A DNA stretch of 64,000 nt from an uncultured Clostridia bacterium (GTDB lineage: Bacteria > Bacillota > Clostridia > TANB77 > CAG-508). Under the pieces are notes generated by a model. It had not been told where the DNA came from, did not search any database, and was given only the letters and a program-made list of their open reading frames with translations. The DNA lies in assembly GCA_944387555.1 (NCBI GenBank), contig CALXFH010000001.1:18849-82848 (forward strand), given 5' to 3'. A program made the translations under genes and the position numbers. Positions 40,839 to 49,400 of this stretch are shown here, piece after piece (position 1 is the first letter of the stretch; every line of letters begins with the position of its first letter).

Positions 40839-41504
40839 ATGAAAAAAATATTAAATTTATTTAAAAATTCCAAGGTAAAAATGGTAATTATTTTAAGTTT
40901 TTTACTTTTCTTATATACAACAGTTTGTGCATTTTCTTATGCTGAAAATGTCTCAACAGATATTGCAAATAGCGTTTTTAGATTACATGTAATTGCAAAT
41001 AGTGATAGTAAAGAAGACCAAGATTTAAAATATAAAGTAAGAGATAGCTTACTTAAATATATGAAAGAAATTTGTGGTGATTGTAAAAGTAAAGATGAAG
41101 CAATCGCCTTAGTTACAGAACATCAAGAGGAATTTAAACAAATTGCCTTGCAAACAATTAAAGATAATGGTTATTCTTATGATGTAAATATTAGTATAGG
41201 TAATTTCGAATTTCCTACAAAAGATTATGGAGATATTTCTTTACCTGCTGGATACTATGATGCTTTAAGAGTTGAAATTGGTGAAGCCAAAGGTCAAAAC
41301 TGGTGGTGTGTAATGTTTCCTCCTCTATGTTTTGTTGATGTAACTTCTGGAGTTGTTCCAGAGGAGTCTAAAGAACAATTAGAGGATAACTTGTCAGAAG
41401 AAGAATATGCTCTAGTTTCTGAGGATTCTGATGTGAAAATACAATTCAAATTTAAAATACTTGAATTTTTCAACGAAAATGGTTTTATAACTGCAAAAAA
41501 ATAG
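40839..41504 (+). CDS. spoIIR: Stage II sporulation protein R
   Basis: A 221-residue secreted signalling protein: N-terminal signal/anchor (VKMVIILSFLLFLYTTVCAF), then the SpoIIR core FRLHVIANSDSKEDQDLKYK, VRDSLLKYM, LPAGYYDALRVEIGEAKGQN and WWCVMFPPLCFVD. Made in the forespore, it triggers SpoIIGA to process pro-sigma-E in the mother cell. Start supported by AGGAGG. A terminator follows at 41542-41574. Confidence 0.95.
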   Translation: MKKILNLFKNSKVKMVIILSFLLFLYTTVCAFSYAENVSTDIANSVFRLHVIANSDSKEDQDLKYKVRDSLLKYMKEICGDCKSKDEAIALVTEHQEEFKQIALQTIKDNGYSYDVNISIGNFEFPTKDYGDISLPAGYYDALRVEIGEAKGQNWWCVMFPPLCFVDVTSGVVPEESKEQLEDNLSEEEYALVSEDSDVKIQFKFKILEFFNENGFITAKK

Positions 41505-41541
41505 TTGCAAAGTATTTAACTTTATGTTATATTTAAGGAGT

Positions 41542-41574
41542 AATAGAGTGTAATAATATACACTCTATTTTTAT
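41542..41574 (+). terminator. Terminator after spoIIR
   Basis: Eleven-bp stem AATAGAGTGTA/TACACTCTATT with a TTTTTAT tail. Confidence 0.8.
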
Positions 41575-41612
41575 ATGAAATAGCGAATAATTAATTAATG
41601 GAGGTAATATAA

Positions 41613-42875
41613 TTGGAAAAATTAGTAGTTACAGGACCTACTCAATTAAAAGGAGAGGTTGTAATAAGTGGAGCAAAAAATGCAGCAGTAGCAATTTTAC
41701 CTGCAACACTTTTAATAGATGGTGTTTGCACTATTGAAAATTTACCACACATTAGTGATATAGAAATATCTTGTAAAATACTAGAAAAATTAGGTGCTAA
41801 AATCACTTGGAATGATAAACATAGTATTACTATAGATACTACGAATATTACAACAACAAAAGCACCTTTAGATTTGACAAGCAAATTTAGAGCTTCTTAC
41901 TATTTAATAGGAGCTATGCTTGGCAGAAAAGGTGAAATTGAAGTTGGTATGCCTGGTGGTTGTAAGTTAGGTGCAAGGCCTATTGACCAACATATCAAAG
42001 GTTTTGAAGCTTTAGGTGCTACAGTTACTGTAGAAAAAGGAAAAATAAATGGTAAAGCTAAAAAATTAAAAGGAAATTCTATATATATGGATATAGTTTC
42101 TGTTGGAGCAACTATTAACGTAATGTTAGCAGCAGTACTTGCCAAAGGAACTACAACAATAGATAATGCTGCAAAAGAGCCACATATAGTTGATGTTGCA
42201 AACTTCTTAAATACAATGGGAGCTGATATTCGTGGTGCTGGAACTGATGTAATAAAAATTAATGGTGTTGAAAAATTACACGGAGGAGCTACATATTCAG
42301 TAGTTCCTGACCAAATAGAAGCTGGAACATTTATGCTAGCAGCAGTTGCAACAAGAGGAGATTTAACTTTAAAAAATTGTATTACAAAACACTTAGAATC
42401 TATAACAGCTAAAATTATAGAAGTTGGTGGAAATGTTGAAGATAACGGTGATAGTATCCGTGTTTGGTGCAACAAAAGACCAAATAAAGCAAATATAAAA
42501 ACTTTACCATATCCAGGATTTCCAACAGATTTACAACCTCAAATGGGTGTTGTACTTTCTCTTGCAAATGGTACTAGTGTTATTAATGAAAGTATTTGGG
42601 ATTCAAGATTCCAATATACAGATGAATTAAACAAAATGGGAGCAAAAATAACAGCTCAAGGGAAAACAGCATTTTTTGAAGGTGTTAAAAAATTATATGG
42701 TGCACCAGTATATTCTACTGATTTAAGAGCAGGAGCAGCTCTTGTAATTGCTGGAACTGCTGCACAAGGTGAAACAGATATTTATAATTTACAACATATT
42801 GACCGTGGATACGAAGATATAGAAGGAAAATTTAGAAAAATCGGAGCAAATATTAAAAGAGTAACAGAAGAATAA
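41613..42875 (+). CDS. murA: UDP-N-acetylglucosamine 1-carboxyvinyltransferase
   Basis: A 420-residue MurA, first committed step of peptidoglycan synthesis (PEP plus UDP-GlcNAc). Visible: VISGAKNAAVAILPATLL, FRASYYLIGAMLGRKG, active-site cysteine loop MPGGCKLGARPIDQH (the fosfomycin target), and PGFPTDLQPQMGVVLSLANG. The start is a TTG with GGAGG at 8-base spacing. Followed by walJ-like and rlmH genes with short gaps. Confidence 0.96.
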   Translation: MEKLVVTGPTQLKGEVVISGAKNAAVAILPATLLIDGVCTIENLPHISDIEISCKILEKLGAKITWNDKHSITIDTTNITTTKAPLDLTSKFRASYYLIGAMLGRKGEIEVGMPGGCKLGARPIDQHIKGFEALGATVTVEKGKINGKAKKLKGNSIYMDIVSVGATINVMLAAVLAKGTTTIDNAAKEPHIVDVANFLNTMGADIRGAGTDVIKINGVEKLHGGATYSVVPDQIEAGTFMLAAVATRGDLTLKNCITKHLESITAKIIEVGGNVEDNGDSIRVWCNKRPNKANIKTLPYPGFPTDLQPQMGVVLSLANGTSVINESIWDSRFQYTDELNKMGAKITAQGKTAFFEGVKKLYGAPVYSTDLRAGAALVIAGTAAQGETDIYNLQHIDRGYEDIEGKFRKIGANIKRVTEE

Positions 42876-42889
42876 GGAAGTAAGAAACA

Positions 42890-43684
42890 ATGTTTAATTT
42901 TTGTAGTTTATATAGCGGAAGCAGTGGAAATAGTCTTTTTGTAGAAACTAAAAATACTAAAATTTTAATTGATGCAGGTGTTAGTTGTAAAAAAATAGAA
43001 ACCGCTTTAAATGATATAGATATTGACCCTAGATCTTTAGATGGAATTTTAGTTACACATGAACATATAGACCATGTTCAATCTTTAGGAACTTTATCTA
43101 AAAAATTCAATTTACCTGTATTTGTTAATCAAGAAACTTTAGATGCTATGCCAAAACAAAGAGATAAAATATCAGATGAAAATATACACATTTTTAAGGT
43201 AGCTGATAAATTTGAAATTGGAGATTTGTTAATAAAACCATTTTCAATTCCTCATGATGCCGCAAATCCTTGTGGTTTTAGCTTATATAAGGATGATAAA
43301 AAAATAAGTGTTGCAACAGATATTGGTCATATGACAAATAATATATTAAAAAATTTAGAAGAAAGTTTATTTGTTATGTTAGAAGCAAATTATGACCCAG
43401 AGGTTTTAAGATATTCCCCATATCCATTTTCTTTGAAAACAAGAATTGCAGGTCCTACTGGTCATTTATCAAATGAAATTGCTGGAAAAACTATCTCACA
43501 CTTGATACAATCTGGCTTAAAAAATGCAATGTTAGGGCATTTAAGTAAAGAAAGCAACTTTCCAGAACTTGCTTACCAAACTGTTGTTGATGAATTAATT
43601 TCTAAAAATTATAATGAGAATAATCTTTCTCTTAGCGTTGCTTCAAGAGATTCTCATAGTAAAATTATTAATATAAAGGAGTAA
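42890..43684 (+). CDS. WalJ/YycJ-type metallo-beta-lactamase-fold hydrolase
   Basis: A 264-residue MBL-fold protein: CSLYSGSSGNSLFVETK, metal motif VTHEHIDHVQSL (H-x-H-x-D-H), SIPHDAANPCGF, VATDIGHMTNNI and a C-terminal GHLSKESNFPELA. Length and motifs match WalJ (YycJ/VicX), a probable 5'-3' DNA exonuclease linked to replication and cell-wall control. It is followed by rlmH, the same order as in the walRK locus of many Firmicutes, but no walRK is present here. Confidence 0.88.
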   Translation: MFNFCSLYSGSSGNSLFVETKNTKILIDAGVSCKKIETALNDIDIDPRSLDGILVTHEHIDHVQSLGTLSKKFNLPVFVNQETLDAMPKQRDKISDENIHIFKVADKFEIGDLLIKPFSIPHDAANPCGFSLYKDDKKISVATDIGHMTNNILKNLEESLFVMLEANYDPEVLRYSPYPFSLKTRIAGPTGHLSNEIAGKTISHLIQSGLKNAMLGHLSKESNFPELAYQTVVDELISKNYNENNLSLSVASRDSHSKIINIKE

Positions 43685-43693
43685 TAGCCTTAT

Positions 43694-44173
43694 ATGTTAA
43701 ATATACATATAGTTTGCGTTGGCAAAATAAAAGAAAATTATTTAAAAGATGCTATAGATGAATATAGTAAACGATTATCTAGATACTGTAAATTAGATTT
43801 TATAGAACTTCCTGATGAGAAAATTCCTGATAAATTAAATTCTAGTTTAGAATTAGAAATTAAAGAAAAAGAAGCAAATAAAATTCTTTCACATTTACCC
43901 AAAGATAGTTTTAAAATTGCTTTAGATTTGAAAGGTAAAGAATTTTCTTCTGAAGAATTTTCTAAAAAACTAGACGAAATCTCAATGGAAAACAGTCATA
44001 TTTCTTTTATTATTGGCGGTTCTTTGGGGTTAACTAAAGAAGTTTTAGATAATTGTAACTTAAAAATTTGCTTTTCTAAAATGACTTTTCCACATCAATT
44101 GATTAGAGTATTTTTATTAGAGCAAATTTTTAGAGCTTTTAAAATTTCACATGGTGAAACTTATCATAGATAA
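43694..44173 (+). CDS. rlmH: 23S rRNA (pseudouridine1915-N3)-methyltransferase
   Basis: A 159-residue SPOUT methyltransferase: IVCVGKIKENYLKDAIDEYS, KRLSRYCKLDFIELPDEK, the SAM-binding knot SFIIGGSLGLTKEV and KMTFPHQLIRVFLLEQIFRA, ending in the invariant YHR. It modifies the assembled 70S ribosome in helix 69. Third gene of murA-walJ-rlmH. Confidence 0.96.
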   Translation: MLNIHIVCVGKIKENYLKDAIDEYSKRLSRYCKLDFIELPDEKIPDKLNSSLELEIKEKEANKILSHLPKDSFKIALDLKGKEFSSEEFSKKLDEISMENSHISFIIGGSLGLTKEVLDNCNLKICFSKMTFPHQLIRVFLLEQIFRAFKISHGETYHR

Positions 44174-44189
44174 TACATATTTTTTATAT

Positions 44190-44252
44190 TTTGTAGAGAA
44201 AATACTAAAATGGAAATAGGTGCCTATAAACCATAGAGATTTTCTCTACAAA
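44190..44252. repeat. Nested inverted repeat (cruciform-like) after rlmH
   Basis: Outer perfect 14-bp arms TTTGTAGAGAAAAT/ATTTTCTCTACAAA, a middle ATGG/CCAT pair and an inner ATAGG-TG-CCTAT hairpin. It lies between the convergent rlmH and a small open frame (44254-44364). It may act as a bidirectional terminator, but the nested stems make a small structured RNA possible. Confidence 0.55.
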
Positions 44253-44253
44253 T

Positions 44254-44364
44254 TTAATATCTTAATTTGTTTTTTTCTAATTCTTTTAATATTTTTTTGG
44301 ATAACCTTTGAATAACTAATTTTCTTACTATAAAAAATATTGAAATAAATAATATTAGTTTCAT
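44254..44364 (-). CDS. Putative 36-residue membrane peptide
   Basis: An ATG at 44364 behind a GAGAGGTG ribosome site opens a 36-codon frame: hydrophobic N-terminus MKLILFISIFFIV followed by a strongly basic amphipathic tail (RKLVIQRLSKKILKELEKNK). Size, single hydrophobic segment and basic tail are like type I toxin peptides or small regulatory membrane proteins. It lies directly after the Rpn-like gene on the same strand (17 bases from its end) and before the cruciform element. No homologue is recognised; coding status is inferred from ribosome site and composition. Confidence 0.4.
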   Translation of the reverse strand: MKLILFISIFFIVRKLVIQRLSKKILKELEKNKLRY

Positions 44365-44380
44365 AAACACCTCTCAAATT

Positions 44381-45476
44381 CTATTTTTTATCTAGTTTTT
44401 CTTTTATCCTTTCAATTTCTTCTATACTTAATCCTGTTGCTTTTTCTATTTCCTTTTTATCATATCCCATTTTTAATAAATTATTTGCCACCTCACGTAG
44501 TCCATTTTTTCTTCCGCTCTTTTCTTCCTATATTTAAATTAATTTCTCCTGCTCGTTCTTCCCCAATTTTTATTCCTTCTCTTTTCCCCTCTTCTCTTTG
44601 TCTTTTAAAATCTGCATCTATTCTTTCTTTTAATGCTAACATTGTTCCTTCTCCTCCTTCATTTAACTCTATTATAAATTCTTCTATTTCTTCAGGTATC
44701 ATATTTCCAGATAAAGCTATTCTTACTACTTCATCCATCTCTTTCTTTTCTTCTGCATTTATTCTCTTATAAACTTCTCTGATGCTTTCCAAAAAATCAT
44801 TTGTATCTCTTATCTTTTCTAAATACATTACCTTATCTAACAAACTATCACTTTCTAATAATTCTTCCTTTGTATAATCATTTACATCTTCTAACCCATA
44901 ATTTCCTAAATTCTTCACATTTCCTAATATTTTTTCAATTCCATTGTCTATATCTTCTTGTATTTCCAACAAGCTTGTTGGTACATCCCATTTATCTGGT
45001 CCTGTATGTATTACTGAAGCCAATACCATAGCCTCTTTTTCTTCTTTTCCTTTTGCTTCACATGTTCGCATTATTTCCATTTCATATTTTAATATTTTAA
45101 ATGGCATATGATAATCTTTTTTAGTTTGACGTTCTATGAGAAAGAATACGTTTCTGTCTTTCATTTTATATATTATATCTGCTTCTAATACTTTTCCTCC
45201 TTTTTGTCTAAATTCTTTATCATATAATTCCACTTCATCCAGTTTTAAATTTAAATGAAATTTTTTATTTAGATGTTTTACTCCTTCTTTTTTTATTGAT
45301 ATTATATTTTTAATTATTTTATCATGTTTTTTGTCTACTTCTGACTTTTCCATTTCATATTTTTCTATATATACTTGTACTTCTTCTAAAATGAAATTTC
45401 TAAATGCTTCATTTGACATACATTTAACAAATTGTTCATGTGTAAATTCATGTACACTTCCTACTAATTCTGCCAT
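44381..45476 (-). CDS. Rpn family PD-(D/E)XK nuclease, with CGG frameshift
   Basis: A recombination-promoting nuclease/transposase-like (PDDEXK_2) protein. The N-terminal helical part is followed by a nuclease core (GKVLEADIIYKMKDRNVFFL, IERQTKKDYHMPFKILKYEM; D...E-x-Q type), then a charged tail. Codon 321 (44516-44514) is CGG; in frame 0 the protein ends seven codons later with WTT-stop. Skipping the C restores the usual tail of this family (NGLREVANNLLKMGYDKKE, IEKATGLSIEEIERIKEKL), total 364 residues, and the spliced length is an exact multiple of three. Start at 45476 has GAGGTG. A promoter is at 45493-45521. Confidence 0.8.
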
Positions 45477-45492
45477 ATTTTTTATCACCTCT

Positions 45493-45521
45493 ATTGTATT
45501 ATTATTAAAGTTTAAAGTCAA
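45493..45521 (-). promoter_or_regulatory. Promoter of the Rpn-like gene
   Basis: Minus-strand TTGACT (45521-45516), 17-bp spacer, TACAAT (45498-45493), close to the ribosome site. Confidence 0.65.
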
Positions 45522-45869
45522 GATTTATTTTGAAGTAAATTGCAGTTTTCTTTTAATAAAACTATAACTTTTTTATTGTTTTCTTTATTTTTCTCATGTT
45601 TCCTCTTATTTTTAATTTGTTTTAATTGAGTTTTAATATTCAAGAATTGAAATTTTTAATTTAAAATAAATTCCACAAAAATAAAATCTAATTTTAAGAT
45701 CTAATACAAAATAAATTAATATAAATGAATATATTTAAATAATTGTTAAAAATAAATATATATTTTTCTATTTATTATTATACAGCAATTCACCACTTTC
45801 TTTGTTAGCTTTTTATTATATTGGAATCTACAAGAGCGAATCTCTCTTTAAGAATTAATATTTCTATGA

Positions 45870-45912
45870 TTTAAAGTGTAATCATAATATCACTTTAAAC
45901 CGATTATGTCAA
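45870..45912 (-). promoter_or_regulatory. Operator-covered promoter without an obvious gene
   Basis: Minus-strand TTGACA (45912-45907), 17-bp spacer, TATTAT (45889-45884). A perfect inverted repeat TTTAAAGTG-N12-CACTTTAAA (45870-45899) is centred on the -10. It reads into 45522-45869, an extremely A+T-rich 350-base stretch in which I see no convincing protein gene; an unknown small RNA or a long leader is possible. Confidence 0.5.
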
Positions 45913-45975
45913 TAGATATTTTTAAAAATTTTTTTACTCCTCTAGAAAGCACTAATAAACTATCTACTAATGCTT

Positions 45976-46503
45976 TTATGACAGCATTTTGCATATAACA
46001 GTACTTGCAATTATTCCGGCAATATCAGCTGCTAATGCAGCTAATAAAATATATCTTGTCTTCTTTACTTTTATACAGCTTGTATAAACTGCAATTGTAT
46101 ATAGAGTTGTTTCTGTTGAACCCATTATTACTGATGCAATATTTCCTATTAAACTATCAACTCCACAATTTTTCATAATGTCTGTTGCAACCGCAATTGA
46201 ACCGCTTCCTGATATTGGTCTTAATATAGCTAATGGCATAAGCTCACTTGGAAAATTTAACATATCAAGAATTGGGCTTGCTAATTTTATAATTAATTCT
46301 AAAACTCCTGAACTACGTAATGCTCCAATTGCTAAAAATAGTCCTATCAACGTTGGCAAAATACTTAAAGTTGTTTTAATTCCTTCTTTTGCTCCTTCTA
46401 AAAAAGTATCAAATACTTTGTTTTTTTCTTTTACGCCATACATAACAATTAGTAAAATTACCATAGGCATTGCTACACTTGATAAAAAATTTATTATTTT
46501 CAC
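45976..46503 (-). CDS. spmB: Spore maturation protein B
   Basis: A 175-residue membrane protein with a nucleoside-recognition/Gate domain: about five hydrophobic segments, ILRPISGSGSIAVATDIM and IMGSTETTLYTIAVY motifs typical of SpmB. Needed for spore core dehydration and heat resistance. The start is a GTG overlapping the spmA TGA stop (GTGA), with GGAGAG upstream, so translation is coupled. Confidence 0.94.
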   Translation of the reverse strand: MKIINFLSSVAMPMVILLIVMYGVKEKNKVFDTFLEGAKEGIKTTLSILPTLIGLFLAIGALRSSGVLELIIKLASPILDMLNFPSELMPLAILRPISGSGSIAVATDIMKNCGVDSLIGNIASVIMGSTETTLYTIAVYTSCIKVKKTRYILLAALAADIAGIIASTVICKMLS

Positions 46504-47093
46504 TTAATTTTCTCTCCTTTTGTAAGTTTGATTACAATTTTAGCAACAGTAATACCAACTATTGCTGCAATTATAGTTGCAATCCAAGTCGGAAATACAA
46601 TTGAAGTTGGATTTATAGAACCTAACGAACTTCTAATTGCAATAACAGTTGTTGGAATAATTTGTATTGATGCTGTATTTATTACTATAAACATCATCAT
46701 TGAATCTGATAAAGTATCTTTTTTATTATTTTCTTCTTGCATAGATTTCATTGCCTTTAACCCTAAAGGAGTTGCTGCATTTCCTAACCCCAATATATTT
46801 GCTACCATATTCATCGATATTTCTTTTTTAATTTTTTTATTTTCTCTTAATTTAGGGAACAAGAAATTAAGCGCTGGTTCTAAAACTTTTGTTAAATTTT
46901 CTATTAAGCTAGTCTTACTCGCAATCTGCATAATTCCACTCCAAAGACACATACTACCTAATAAATCTATTGATAAGGTAATTGCCGAATTAGTGCTTAC
47001 GAAAATAGAATTATTCAAATTTTCCAAATTTCCTGAAAAAATTGCATAAGAAAATGATATTATTATAAAAATTGGCCAAACTATATTTAACAT
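46500..47093 (-). CDS. spmA: Spore maturation protein A
   Basis: A 197-residue membrane protein with the SpmA Gate domain: MLNIVWPIFIIISFSYAIF, LSIDLLGSMCLWSGIMQIA, MNMVANILGLGNAATPLGLK and a C-terminal membrane segment. It is the partner of SpmB. It ends in TGA, showing that TGA serves as a normal stop codon in this genome. Confidence 0.94.
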   Translation of the reverse strand: MLNIVWPIFIIISFSYAIFSGNLENLNNSIFVSTNSAITLSIDLLGSMCLWSGIMQIASKTSLIENLTKVLEPALNFLFPKLRENKKIKKEISMNMVANILGLGNAATPLGLKAMKSMQEENNKKDTLSDSMMMFIVINTASIQIIPTTVIAIRSSLGSINPTSIVFPTWIATIIAAIVGITVAKIVIKLTKGEKIK

Positions 47094-47145
47094 ACTATCA
47101 CCACTTAATTTTATTTAAGAATTACACTTTTTATTCCAAATGTAA

Positions 47146-47174
47146 TTGACCAAGTCTTTTATTTATGATATAGT
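47146..47174 (+). promoter_or_regulatory. Promoter of the abrB-like gene
   Basis: TTGACC (47146-47151), 17-bp spacer, TATAGT (47169-47174). Confidence 0.65.
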
Positions 47175-47229
47175 AAACCATAAGCAATGGATTGTTTATA
47201 TATAACATTTAAGGAGGATTGATTTAATT

Positions 47230-47490
47230 ATGAAATCAACAGGTATTATTAGAAGAATGGACGAACTAGGTAGAGTAGTAATTCCAATTGAAATAAGAAA
47301 TCAGTTTAATATAGGACAAAAAGATCCAATTGAAATTTATGTAGATGGCTCTTCAATAGTGTTAAAAAAATTCGAACCTAATTGTATCTTTTGTGGAAAT
47401 ACAAAAAATTTATTAGAATATCATAATAAATTAATTTGTAAGGATTGTTCTAAAAAAATAGGTGATTTAAAAGAAAATAAAACAAAATAA
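47230..47490 (+). CDS. AbrB/SpoVT-type transition-state regulator with zinc ribbon
   Basis: An 86-residue AbrB family DNA-binding protein: swapped-hairpin N-terminus MKSTGIIRRMDELGRVVIPI, EIRNQFNIGQKDPIEIYVDG, then a C-terminal four-cysteine ribbon (CIFCGNTKN...CKDC). Such regulators control the transition to stationary phase and sporulation. Start with AAGGAGG. The gene end is inside a bidirectional terminator shared with rsmI. Confidence 0.9.
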   Translation: MKSTGIIRRMDELGRVVIPIEIRNQFNIGQKDPIEIYVDGSSIVLKKFEPNCIFCGNTKNLLEYHNKLICKDCSKKIGDLKENKTK

Positions 47491-47516
47491 AGAAGAAGTT
47501 TATTCTTCTTCTTTAT
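47487..47516. terminator. Bidirectional terminator between abrB-like gene and rsmI
   Basis: Perfect 12-bp stem ATAAAGAAGAAG/CTTCTTCTTTAT with a 6-base loop; both stop codons lie within it. Confidence 0.75.
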
Positions 47517-48345
47517 TTATAAATAATTTATATATTTCATTTTTATTTACATTTCTATCTTTTGCAATTTTTTTAATAATTTCTTTTTTATCTAAACCTT
47601 GTTTTTCATAGTACTTATAATGTTCTTCTATACTTAAATCACATAGTTCATTTTCTTTTACTTTGTTATTTCCTTCAATAATTAAAACCATTTCACCTTT
47701 TAAGTTCTCTAATTTTTCTAGTATTTCGTCTATATTTCCTCTTATAAATTCCTCATGAATTTTAGTTATTTCTCTAGCAAGAACTATTTTTCTATCTTTA
47801 TCTAATATTTTTTCCAAATCTTCTAAAGTATTTTTTATTTTATGAGGTGCTTCATAAAGAATTACTGTTTTATTTATATCTCTTATTTCCTCTAATTTTT
47901 CTTTTCTATTTTTCTTATTTAATGGTAAAAATCCATAAAAACAAAACTCTTTAGTACTAATTCCTGAAGTAATTAAAGCATTAACAAAAGCACATGCACC
48001 TGGAATTGGAACTATTTTTATGTTTTCTTTAATACTATTTTTTACTATTTCTTCTCCTGGATCACTAATTCCTGGTGTTCCTGCATCTGATACTAATGCA
48101 ATATTTTTTCCTTCTTTTAATTCTTTAATTAAATATTCACATCTGAACTCTTCATTATGACGGTGATAACTAATCATTGGTTTTGAAATTTCTAAATGAT
48201 TTAATAATTTTAATGTATGTCTTGTATCTTCTGCCGCTATTAAATCCGCTTCTTTTAATACTTTTATTGCTCTTAATGTAATATCATCTAAATTTCCTAT
48301 TGGAGTTGCAACTAAATATAAAGTTCCTTCTTGGTTTTGTTCCAT
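47500..48345 (-). CDS. rsmI: 16S rRNA (cytidine1402-2'-O)-methyltransferase
   Basis: A 281-residue tetrapyrrole-methylase-fold enzyme: GTLYLVATPIGNLDDITLRA, AEDTRHTLKLLNHLEI, YHRHNE, LVSDAGTPGISDPGE, ITSGISTKEFCFYGFLP and EAPHKIKNTLEDL. It 2'-O-methylates C1402 in the ribosomal decoding centre. Downstream of the trmN6-like gene on the same strand. Confidence 0.95.
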   Translation of the reverse strand: MEQNQEGTLYLVATPIGNLDDITLRAIKVLKEADLIAAEDTRHTLKLLNHLEISKPMISYHRHNEEFRCEYLIKELKEGKNIALVSDAGTPGISDPGEEIVKNSIKENIKIVPIPGACAFVNALITSGISTKEFCFYGFLPLNKKNRKEKLEEIRDINKTVILYEAPHKIKNTLEDLEKILDKDRKIVLAREITKIHEEFIRGNIDEILEKLENLKGEMVLIIEGNNKVKENELCDLSIEEHYKYYEKQGLDKKEIIKKIAKDRNVNKNEIYKLFINKEEE

Positions 48346-48399
48346 TTTTTTCCTCCTATTTTCATTTTCTTGCTTTTTATCATTATATTTTTCTTAAAT

Positions 48400-49143
48400 T
48401 TATATTTTATGATAAATCTTTAATATTTCCTCTGTATAATTTCCTTTATCATCATAAATATATAAATTTTTATCTACTTTTAAATACTGCTTAGCATTTT
48501 TAATTCCCTTGATTAATACCAATTTAGGTGGTTTATTTATATTTGAATATACAAATCTCATTTCTTTAGGCTCTATTTTATATTTTCTTAAAAGACTTAA
48601 AATATCTACTAATCTTTCAGGTCTATGTACCATATAAAACTCACCTTTATCTTTTAATAAGTCTTTCGATATTTTTATAAAATCTTCTAAAGAAGCTGTT
48701 ATTTCATGTCTTGATATGATTTTTCTTTCATCATCATTAATTATACCGCTACCCACTTTTTTATATGGTGGGTTTGTTACTATTGTGTCAAATGTTTGAT
48801 TTTCATATATTTTATTTAGGTTTAAAATATTTTCATTTAAAATTTCAAATCTATCTTCTAAATTATTTAGCTTACTACTTCTTTTTGCCATATCAGCTAC
48901 TTCTTCTTGCAACTCTACTCCTATTACTTTACTTAAATTTGTTTTTCCGCAAAGTAATATAGGAATAATTCCTGTCCCTGTTCCTAAATCTAAAACTTTG
49001 CTACCTTTCCTTATATTTTTAGCAAAATCAGAGAGTAACACACTATCTATTCCAAAACAAAATCCTTTTTCATTTTGAATTATTTTTAAACCTTTAAATT
49101 CTAAATCATCTATTCTTTCATTTTCTTTTAAATTTACTTTCAT
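48400..49143 (-). CDS. TrmN6/YabB-like tRNA methyltransferase
   Basis: About 247 residues of the tRNA1(Val) (adenine37-N6)-methyltransferase-like family: SAM site VLDLGTGTGIIPILLCG, VGVELQEEVADMAKRS, and catalytic NPPY in FDTIVTNPPYKKVG. The start at 49143 has AAAGGAA at 7-base spacing; the longer frame lacks one. It lies 54 bases upstream of rsmI, a common pairing (yabB-yrrL/rsmI). Confidence 0.9.
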   Translation of the reverse strand: MKVNLKENERIDDLEFKGLKIIQNEKGFCFGIDSVLLSDFAKNIRKGSKVLDLGTGTGIIPILLCGKTNLSKVIGVELQEEVADMAKRSSKLNNLEDRFEILNENILNLNKIYENQTFDTIVTNPPYKKVGSGIINDDERKIISRHEITASLEDFIKISKDLLKDKGEFYMVHRPERLVDILSLLRKYKIEPKEMRFVYSNINKPPKLVLIKGIKNAKQYLKVDKNLYIYDDKGNYTEEILKIYHKI

Positions 49144-49229
49144 TTTATTTTCCTTTAAACATTTTAATATTTTTAACATATTATATTATATAATAAAATA
49201 GTGAAAAAATCAAAGTTTAGAGGTATATT

Positions 49230-49400
49230 ATGGAATATAATGAAAATAGAGGTGATAAAAAACCACCTCATAAAAAACAATTTAATTTTCATACTTGTAA
49301 AAATAACACAGTTAAATCACTAAGAGAAGTTGAATATTTTTTAAATAATCTAAGAGATTTTAAACGTTATTTACATTTATATAAATTCTTTAAGAAGTAG
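49230..49400 (+). CDS. Small basic protein of unknown function
   Basis: A 56-residue frame from an ATG at 49230 behind TTTAGAGG. It begins MEYNENRGDKKPPHKKQFNF and continues with VKSLREVEYFLNNLRDFKRY; lysine/histidine-rich, no membrane segment. It lies alone on the plus strand between divergent and convergent neighbours and overlaps the tail of the GerMN gene by 11 bases. Ribosome site, composition and clean length suggest a real gene; function unknown. Confidence 0.5.
   Translation: MEYNENRGDKKPPHKKQFNFHTCKNNTVKSLREVEYFLNNLRDFKRYLHLYKFFKK

Noticed and set aside
44505..44512. Poly-A slippage as the cause of the Rpn frameshift
   Set aside because: Skipping the C of the neighbouring CGG restores the family tail equally well and matches the other three frameshifts, which have no poly-A run.
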